Shown one piece after another: positions 59,673 to 64,000 of a stretch of 64,000 bases of DNA (its first letter is position 1; each line of letters starts with the position of its first letter). Position numbers and translations under genes: made by a program. The stretch is from Prosapia bicincta (Eukaryota; Arthropoda; Insecta; Hemiptera; Cercopidae), in the NCBI GenBank assembly GCA_036971475.1, contig JBAIZL010000006.1, forward strand, positions 837,501 to 901,500, in the 5' to 3' direction. The notes under the pieces were generated by a model that was given only the letters and a program-made list of their open reading frames with translations, had not been told where the DNA came from and did not search any database.

Positions 59673-60764
59673 AGCTCTGCAACACTTTTCTTGTATTCAC
59701 TTATCACTTATAGTGATATCACTATATGTACTTAAACAAGAATATTACTTCGTATTTATACGAGTTAACTTTCAAAGATGGGTTGTATCTCCATCCTGGT
59801 CTACTACAACCCCTGGTCAGTGCTGCCCGATGATGGAGATACGACCAATCTTTGAAAGTTAACTCGCATAAATACCAAGTAAGATTCTTGTTTAAGTATA
59901 TACAGTAATATATATATATTCTAATCTAATGTAACAGCTTCTCTTTTCATCCCATTCGTATATTTTTTTTCTTTTGCTTTTCTGATAGCGATTAGTTTAT
60001 GTGTGAGAAGTGTCTTTGTAGAACAACTATGCTCTTTGAATTTCAGAGCAGTTGATATAGTGCTGTGATTGCCTAAATTTTCTATTAATATGTGTTTAAA
60101 AGTACATAATAATGTAAACATTTAAAAAAATTATTACAACCCTATATCATTTATTTAAAGCCTTCCAGTGAAGAGCTTTAAAAGGTTTTAGAACTTAGAT
60201 ATTATTTTTGTTTAATTTCTTTTATAGGAAAACATAATGGAATACTGAGATCTGTAGTAAGAGTCTAGGTTGTATTTCAGAGTAAAAGCCTTCAAAGTGA
60301 AAGGAGAAGAGTTCAGGGATAGGAGCCATTGAAGAAACTATAAACGGAAGTGGCTGAAACAGTGGTTAAAGGTTAAAGATAATTGATTATCTCCTATAAA
60401 AATATACTATTTTTTAAAAATCAATTTTTTTTATTGTATATCTTTTCCAGTATTTTAATTTGAAAAATATTTACTGAATAAATGAAAAAATTACTAATAG
60501 TTTACTTTAGTTTAATTCAAAATAAATGTATGAAAAGTAACAGATGTTACCACACTTTGAGTAGATTAATCACTTTTTGGTTACACAAAAAGAATGTAGT
60601 GGAATAAAAAATGCTAATGTCTTACCTGACCTTTTTCAATGTCATTGACAGACAACTGCATTTCTGCACAGATATTGTTCGGAACTAGCTCTTCTATGGA
60701 ACAAGACCACCAGAAATCTTCTCCAACTGTCTCCAACAGACTACAATAGTGTTCTATCAAAGAC
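44914..60764 (-). CDS. IARS2: Mitochondrial isoleucyl-tRNA synthetase, C-terminal part (8 exons, 5' end outside window)
   Basis: The enzyme attaches isoleucine to tRNA-Ile in mitochondria. In transcript order the exons are 60764-60626, 57037-56883, 54807-54664, 53897-53687, 50002-49896, 48850-48705, 47138-46948 and 45135-44914. All have GT/AG sites and matching phases. They encode 437 residues, about the last 43% of a roughly 1000-residue family protein. Visible parts are ILDIWLDSG and GWFQSSL of the class I catalytic core, the KMSKS ATP loop, the RWWVAS segment, the helical anticodon-binding domain with [11 protein letters not shown], and a C-terminal CxxC...CxxC zinc finger. The HIGH motif must lie beyond the right edge. 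The gene converges on the Pgant2-like gene, and a mariner and a PLE sit in its introns. Confidence 0.92.
45136..46947. other. IARS2 last intron with a hammerhead-like motif
   Basis: A repeat near 46290-46600 (GATTAAACTATAAGTAATT, AGTTCAAAAGTATTCAC) also flanks the PLE at 22.6-23.7 kb. No gene seen. Confidence 0.4.
46035..46071 (+). ncRNA. Degenerate hammerhead-like motif
   Basis: CTGAAGA, one base, helix AATAA/TTATT, GAAAC, loop ATT, then GTC. Helix I pairing is not seen. Confidence 0.3.
46948..47138 (-). CDS. IARS2: IARS2 exon
   Basis: It encodes [20 protein letters not shown], then [15 protein letters not shown]. The acceptor is TTTCATAG at 47139-47140 and the donor GTAAGG. The phases connect exactly to the neighbouring exons. 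The sequence fits the tail region between the helical domain and the zinc finger. Confidence 0.88.
47216..47432. mobile_element. Foldback family E, copy 4
   Basis: TTTTTCAGCAAAGGCGTTTTAC and its inverse, bordered by TTGGCAAAA and CCTCAAGATGTACAAC. It lies in an IARS2 intron, 80 bp upstream (transcript sense) of the exon ending at 47138. Confidence 0.7.
48140..48270 (+). mobile_element. PLE terminal fragment, same family as 3718-4427
   Basis: CCATTACGTTCGGTGAA, AGTTTATGATTATCC and TTTAAATTTTGTAAATTTG follow the order seen at 3700-3790. Confidence 0.55.
48480..48625. repeat. Short foldback
   Basis: AACTCACAAATTAATCATTTAT is inverted at about 48570-48592, around a (GAT)n-like center. Confidence 0.6.
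48705..48850 (-). CDS. IARS2: IARS2 exon: APILP...AEE segment
   Basis: It encodes [20 protein letters not shown], then [13 protein letters not shown]. This is a conserved helix of the anticodon-binding domain. Acceptor TTTCAG, donor GTAAAA. Confidence 0.94.
48950..49125. repeat. PLE-derived foldback, family C, decayed
   Basis: AAATAAAACCTCAAACC and its inverse flank TGTACATTTTGATTGCAAAA, a decayed form of the 22.7-kb hammerhead-like segment. Confidence 0.6.
49896..50002 (-). CDS. IARS2: IARS2 exon: helical domain
   Basis: It encodes [20 protein letters not shown], then [16 protein letters not shown]. It matches the IleRS region before DRLYC. Acceptor TTTCAG, donor GTATTT. Confidence 0.92.
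50003..51382. other. IARS2 intron segment, nothing recognised
   Basis: AT-rich without coding or transposon hallmarks I can support. Confidence 0.3.
51383..51545. repeat. Minisatellite, 26-bp unit, about 6 copies
   Basis: TATCTCCATAGCAGTTTACT plus GCTTTA is repeated almost without change; the first copy has one substitution. Confidence 0.95.
52191..52390. repeat. Direct duplication, about 102-bp period
   Basis: TTCTTTTGTTTCCAAAGT (52191) and TTCTTTTGTGTCCAAAGT (52293) start two diverged copies, each ending near TTTCACAATGAATAGG. Confidence 0.8.
53150..53402. mobile_element. Foldback family E, copy 5
   Basis: ACACTTTTGGTATAAACTTGG, then ACGTTTCGCTCTAGGTCAGC, and the inverse end CCTCAAGATGTATAAC. 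Confidence 0.7.
53687..53897 (-). CDS. IARS2: IARS2 exon: start of anticodon-binding domain
   Basis: It encodes [17 protein letters not shown], then [16 protein letters not shown] and [23 protein letters not shown]-like and D.Y.L..L elements are typical of this domain. Acceptor TCTAG, donor GTAATA. Confidence 0.93.
54664..54807 (-). CDS. IARS2: IARS2 exon: KMSKS loop
   Basis: It encodes [20 protein letters not shown] and then [15 protein letters not shown] is the second class I signature. Acceptor GGCAG, donor GTGAGT. Confidence 0.96.
55061..56384 (+). mobile_element. Mariner transposon, full-length, TA-flanked
   Basis: The ends CGAGGGCTATTCAGAAAGTA (55061) and its inverse (to 56384) sit between TA dinucleotides at 55059-55060 and 56385-56386. 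Length 1324 bp. Transposase reads on the plus strand, antisense to IARS2, whose intron it occupies. Confidence 0.93.
55200..56281 (+). pseudogene. Mariner transposase with two frameshifts
   Basis: The N-terminal helix-turn-helix part lies in one frame (55121-55390) with [20 protein letters not shown]. The frame changes in the A run at about 55385-55390; the second frame (to 56190) begins [16 protein letters not shown]. The catalytic region is present with [14 protein letters not shown] and [13 protein letters not shown], i.e. the three acidic residues of a mariner D,D34D enzyme. A second shift near 56165-56185 moves the tail ([15 protein letters not shown]) to another frame. The product is therefore not expected to be functional, though the copy is young enough for its ends to be nearly perfect. 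Confidence 0.9.
56520..56790. mobile_element. PLE-derived foldback, family C, decayed
   Basis: AACAAATAAAACCTCTAAAAC and its inverse flank CAATCATCTTCAGATGAAAT and its inverse. On the plus strand CTGAAGATGATTGC...ATCGAAATATACAT (56698-56735) is a decayed hammerhead-like copy. Confidence 0.65.
56883..57037 (-). CDS. IARS2: IARS2 exon: catalytic core
   Basis: It encodes [17 protein letters not shown], then [27 protein letters not shown] and D.GGWFQSS are hallmarks of class I synthetases of the Ile/Val/Leu type. Acceptor TTTCAG, donor GTAAAG. Confidence 0.95.
57743..57790. repeat. (TA)n microsatellite
   Basis: Left border of the PLE. Confidence 0.95.
57901..57931 (-). ncRNA. Hammerhead-like motif in PLE terminus
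   Basis: CTGAAGA, one extra A, helix GATCA/TGATC with loop TGT, GAAA, TATTTC. Helices I and III are weak. The same segment is at 41193-41223; the 59.2-kb inverted end has only its second half. Confidence 0.4.
58165..59241 (-). CDS. PLE reverse transcriptase C-terminus plus GIY-YIG endonuclease (truncated)
   Basis: A 358-codon open frame. Residues about 30-110 ([20 protein letters not shown], then [16 protein letters not shown]) are the end of a Penelope-like reverse transcriptase. Residues about 225-240 hold the cysteine-rich [12 protein letters not shown]. Residues about 260-300 hold [20 protein letters not shown] followed by RMNGHR, the GIY-YIG nuclease. The catalytic RT motifs upstream are absent. 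The first codons come from the inverted terminal repeat, so the Met is accidental. The frame is long and clean, which suggests a recent insertion. Confidence 0.88.
   Translation of the reverse strand: MGISTYKTLNTLLFEIFRSTLESFLKGLSLCSTLQFTWEKSAATITFLDVDVTIRDGNIYTGVHIKPTNHLQYLHFNSNHPMNIKRSIPYSQAVRGKRICSNDIALEDFNRKTLLAFQKRGYPKQLVENQIRLAQSSDVPRPPMEDKLSLVTDYHPGLTKLNKILKDGFKILQASAHTKDLFSNPPHIWFRQPFNLKSILVHPKLPDPSTEKPPKLPHGSFPCNRPRCKTCPIHIPTNSFHSLATNVDFKIQGHHTCTSSNVIYQLQCKFCPAQYIGLTTDSLSIRMNGHRHDVGTMNIDRPTAQHAASHNIISFSDCYTTKIIKALPPDCNSSELRRWELSYQWYTKSREPPNLNIR
59346..59376. repeat. (TA)n microsatellite
   Basis: Between the PLE and the next PLE terminal piece. Confidence 0.93.
59480..59612 (+). mobile_element. 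PLE terminal fragment, family F
   Basis: Matches the right arm of the 35907-36197 hairpin (ACCACTGTGTGGTTGAAATA through GTCTCCTAGTCCAAAA), again followed by a TA tract. Confidence 0.75.
59613..59668. repeat. (TA)n microsatellite
   Basis: Directly follows the PLE terminal fragment. Confidence 0.95.
59728..59896. repeat. Foldback element
   Basis: Arms of about 66 bp with GAGTTAACTTTCAAAGAT and GGAGATACGACC, inverted around 59812. Probably a MITE. Confidence 0.7.
60626..60764 (-). CDS. IARS2: IARS2 exon (first in window)
   Basis: It encodes [20 protein letters not shown] and then [15 protein letters not shown]...DIEKGQ, matching the segment before DILDIW in IleRS. Acceptor TTTAG, donor GTAAG on the minus strand. 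The first base completes a codon from an exon I did not find within the window. Confidence 0.88.
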
Positions 60765-60862
60765 CTAAACAAATATTGCAATGATTATGGGAGATATTAC
60801 AAAATATATTGTGATTAAAAACACTTATAGTATGTAACTAGAATAACACTATCTATTTTAGC

Positions 60863-61912
60863 TAGTGATAGGTCAATTCCAAAATTTGACTTATTACGAT
60901 ACTGATAACAATACCAAGAAATCGATTCCCGATTCCAAATACCACAATTACCAACCAAATAGATAAGGATATTTTACCACCCGATGTGTAAATGCAACAT
61001 TATGTTAAAGCGGCAACGGATATTTTGCCAGCCTATGTGTAAGCCCGACATTATGTTAGAGCAGCAACGGATATTTTGCCAGCCTATGTGTAAACCCGAC
61101 ATTATGTTAGAGCGGCAACGGAGCCAGCCTATGTGTAAACCTGACATTGTTAGAGCGGCAACGGATATTTTGCCAGCCTATGTGTAAACCCGACATTATG
61201 TTAGAGCGGCAACGGATATTTTGCCAGCCTATGTGTAAACCCGACATTATGTTAGAGCGGCAACCGATATTTTGCCAGCCTATGTGTAAACCCGACATTA
61301 TGTTAGAGCGGCAACGGATATTTTGCCAGCCCATGTGTAAACCCGACATTATGTTAGAGCGGCAACGGATATTTTGCCAGCCTATGTGTAAACCCGACAT
61401 TATGTTAGAGCGGCAACCGATATTTTGCCAGCCTATGTGTAAACCCGACATTATGTTAGAGCGGCAACGGATATTTTGCCAGCCTATGTGTAAACCCGAC
61501 ATTATGTTAGAGCGGCAACGGATATTTTGCCAGCCTATGTGTAAACCCGACATTTTGTTAGAGCGGCAACGGATATTTTGCCAGCCTATGTGTAAACCCG
61601 ACATTATGTTAGAGCGGCAACGGATATTTTACCGCCAATGTGTAAATGCCACATTATGTTAGAGCAGCGATTGACACTTTACCACCCAATGTGTAAATGT
61701 GATACTAAGTTAAAGCAGCAGCAGATTTTCTATCACTCGATGTGTAAACACGACATAATGTAATAGCGGCAACGAATATTTACCGCCAAATGTGTAAAAG
61801 CCAGTTGCACAGGAATCCAGGTATTTGGAATCAACTTTTGCGATCAATTCTTGATTCTAGTGTCCAGAATTGGTGTGATCGACTTTTAGAATCGAGAATC
61901 GACCCATCACTA
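60863..61912. mobile_element. Non-autonomous hAT element filled with 51-bp tandem repeats
   Basis: Ends TAGTGATAGGTCAATTCC and (reverse strand) TAGTGATGGGTCGATTCT are inverted, hAT style. Both flanks are ATTTTAGC (60855-60862 and 61913-61920), a perfect 8-bp target duplication. Nearly all of the interior is a tandem array. It lies just upstream (transcript sense) of the first IARS2 exon in the window. Confidence 0.85.
60970..61800. repeat. Satellite-like array, 51-bp unit, about 16 copies
   Basis: The unit is AGCGGCAACGGATATTTTGC plus CAGCCTATGTGTAAACCCGA plus CATTATGTTAG. Central copies are almost identical and outer copies diverged. Because 51 is a multiple of 3, long open frames arise on both strands (61147-61662 and 61107-61604); they are not genes. 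Confidence 0.95.
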
Positions 61913-62139
61913 ATTTTAGCATAATCATCATCAGTCTGAACTCATTAGGACCAAAATCAGTTTAGATTGGCAAGAATTTGAAAAACAGAGTAATTTTATA
62001 ACTAATAATTGACCAAGCTATGATTATGATTAAGTTAACTGTAGGCAACAACTGAGTTGTATTTAGTTATTATAACCTACAGTGTTACGTTTGTGATGCA
62101 AATGCTACTTTTGGAAGCAACCTCATTGACATCAATCTG

Positions 62140-62560
62140 GCAATACTACAAACCATTGCATAATTGTTTATTAGTTCACACACTCCTTATATTTATCTTA
62201 TACAAATATCCAATCATTAATAAAATACTTTTAATTCATTCGCTTAAGTTCAATCGATTTTTGAAACTTGCAGTGCACGACACTTGATGTTAATACAGTT
62301 TTTTCAAATATTAATCAATTAATTTTAGTTTTATATGCAAGGAAAATGTTTCAGAAAAGGGGAAATGTATGCAATATAGTGATTTCTTCTCATTTGACTT
62401 AAAATAACTGATAACACATGATTTCATAAAACAGTGATTTTATAGTATAGGTTATGTGATAGAACAGCTGTTTTAAAGCATAGATTGTGTTACTTCATTT
62501 ATATTATTTGTAATTATTTAATAAAAAGTAACTAAATTTAAAATTTCTCTGATAACTTAC
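62140..62560 (+). repeat. Interspersed repeat R1, copy without hAT insertion
   Basis: Collinear with the reverse complement of 2234-2890, and it shows the uninterrupted site. Confidence 0.65.
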
Positions 62561-62746
62561 ATAGGAATTTAATTTAAAAAATCTTTAATTATATTAGTTT
62601 TTATAATTTCAACTACAATATATAGTGTTCATGACCCAACACTGTTTTACTGTTTATTATCCTGGAAATAAGGTTTGGATTATACACGTATTCAGATTAT
62701 TTGACATTATTGTACGCTGATTTACTGTTTGCTTTAAAAATAATTA

Positions 62747-63797
62747 CACTTGAGTATGGTTAATCTGAACTAATTGGAACCAAACTCTGTTCGGATTAGC
62801 CAAAATAATGTAAATAATGGAGAACGGAGCAACTTAGTGAATCTGTAGTGTTGTAATATGAATGAATAATAAACTAAAACAGGTTTCAATAGTCCATTTA
62901 GATACCAACATCCCAAATATGTTCGAGGTAGTTGAAATGGACTAACTGCTCATATTTGGGACACTGTTTGCGTGTTACTTTCAGTCCTCTGAAAAATCAG
63001 TGGTTTATTTTAACGGCTTGATATATTCGTATCTATCTACATTCTGACGTTATGTGGGACATTTAGTCTCTCAGTTACTCGAAGGTCAATGACGTCAAAA
63101 TAGAGTTGATACCCTTGTTTATTCCTTCGTGCCACTGCTCCAGTTTTTGTTTTAAATGGTCACGTTTTACTAAGTTTACTAAATGACATTTATCACAAAA
63201 GATATAAAAAAGTCACAAGTGATGCGTGTGTTTGTAAATAGTCTGTACTGTATATGGAACTCAACTGTAAACATATTTTGTCTCTGTTACAATAATATTT
63301 ATACTGTCTGTATTTTTTCGATATATAAACTACATAAGCAATCTGTCTAGTATGACTAGCCAAGACGAGTTAGTTGGATGTTTGTTGACATAAGCCTTTG
63401 TAGTGGCTCTTATGTGGGGCGCTCAGTCTACGATAGGATTTTCGTGCTACAGACCGACTGGCTCATATATGCACCATCCCAAAAAACACTAAAAACAGCA
63501 AAAACAAAAATATGTCCAATAACAGCTAAATTAATGTTTACTTTTATGTGCATTACGGTATTTACAATATTTTTATAGCATATTTCTTGTTTTGCTTATT
63601 CTTTACGTTGTTTCAATTTAGTCTGTAAATATTAAACAAAACACTTCTATTCCTCAACAAATTACTTTTTTTCATTTCTTTACAACATTATTTACCTTTT
63701 CCATTATCTTTTCTATTTTACAAAAAATATACGAACTTCTTCGGATTAAGCAGAAGTTCGGGCTGCCCATGTTCGGACTATCCAGACTAAAGTGTAT
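62747..63797. mobile_element. Possible pogo/Tigger non-autonomous element
   Basis: Left end TACACTTGAGTATGGTTAAT and right end (reverse strand) TACACTTTAGTCTGGATAGT are inverted; both continue into CCGAAC/CTGAAC blocks. No transposase recognised inside. Confidence 0.55.
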
Positions 63798-64000
63798 TTA
63801 TTTCACAATTTTTGTATTGTTCTTTAATATTGGCTGCTTTTACAACAGATACTGTATATATTCATTATACAAATTAAAATGACAGCACACATTTCTAGGA
63901 ACTTAAAATTTATCAGGGAAATTTGCATTAGCCCATTGTAACTGTCATTTTCTTCAGATTATGAGTTCTACTAAAATTGTTTTGGTAGAGGTTTTGTGCA

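Noticed and set aside
61107..61662. Open frames of 165-171 codons on both strands with a repeating 17-residue unit
   Set aside because: They are a product of a 51-bp tandem repeat (multiple of 3) inside a hAT element; both strands are open equally and no gene context exists.
60765..64000. Further upstream IARS2 exons within the window
   Set aside because: I found no minus-strand segment with synthetase motifs here; the region is a hAT satellite element, R1 and a Tigger-like element, so the next exon is probably outside.

Overview
This is a eukaryotic nuclear window. It is AT-rich, intron-rich and very repeat-laden, and looks like an arthropod, probably an insect; that assignment is inferred from gene and transposon content only. 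Two real protein-coding genes can be assembled from exons with GT/AG boundaries and matching codon phase. All other long reading frames belong to transposons or tandem repeats, or are shadows.

Gene 1 (plus strand, 3023-42354) is a polypeptide N-acetylgalactosaminyltransferase of the GALNT2/Pgant2 group. Fourteen coding exons give about 541 residues: a type II signal anchor, a stem, a GT-A catalytic domain and a C-terminal ricin-type lectin domain. The metal-binding DxH and VGH motifs are kept. Several other conserved catalytic and lectin residues are changed, so it may be a divergent or specialised enzyme. A thirteenth-intron candidate microexon would interrupt a QxW motif and is probably not used in the main product.

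Gene 2 (minus strand, 60764 down to 44914, continuing beyond the right edge) is the C-terminal 437 residues of mitochondrial-type isoleucyl-tRNA synthetase (IARS2), with the KMSKS loop, the anticodon-binding domain and the terminal zinc finger. The two genes converge tail to tail, about 2.6 kb apart, with a foldback element and a piggyBac-like element between them.

The introns are packed with mobile DNA. They hold a BEL/Pao LTR element with matching 966-bp LTRs and an internal deletion (24135-28835). There are several Penelope-like (PLE) remnants with GIY-YIG endonuclease sequence, many arranged as large hairpins and carrying hammerhead-ribozyme-like motifs. A complete but frameshifted mariner lies at 55061-56384, and a chimeric mariner relative at 16857-17937. 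Pogo/Tigger remnants, three hAT-type non-autonomous elements with 8-bp target duplications (one filled with 51-bp satellite repeats) and a five-copy foldback family make up most of the rest. Long (TA)n tracts border most of the PLE termini. Minisatellites of 70, about 108, 51 and 26 bp are also present.

The most interesting points are the PLE terminal hammerhead-like motifs (clearest at 10511-10553 and 22676-22716), the satellite-filled hAT element at 60863-61912, the recent BEL deletion derivative, and the substitutions in the GALNT2-like enzyme.
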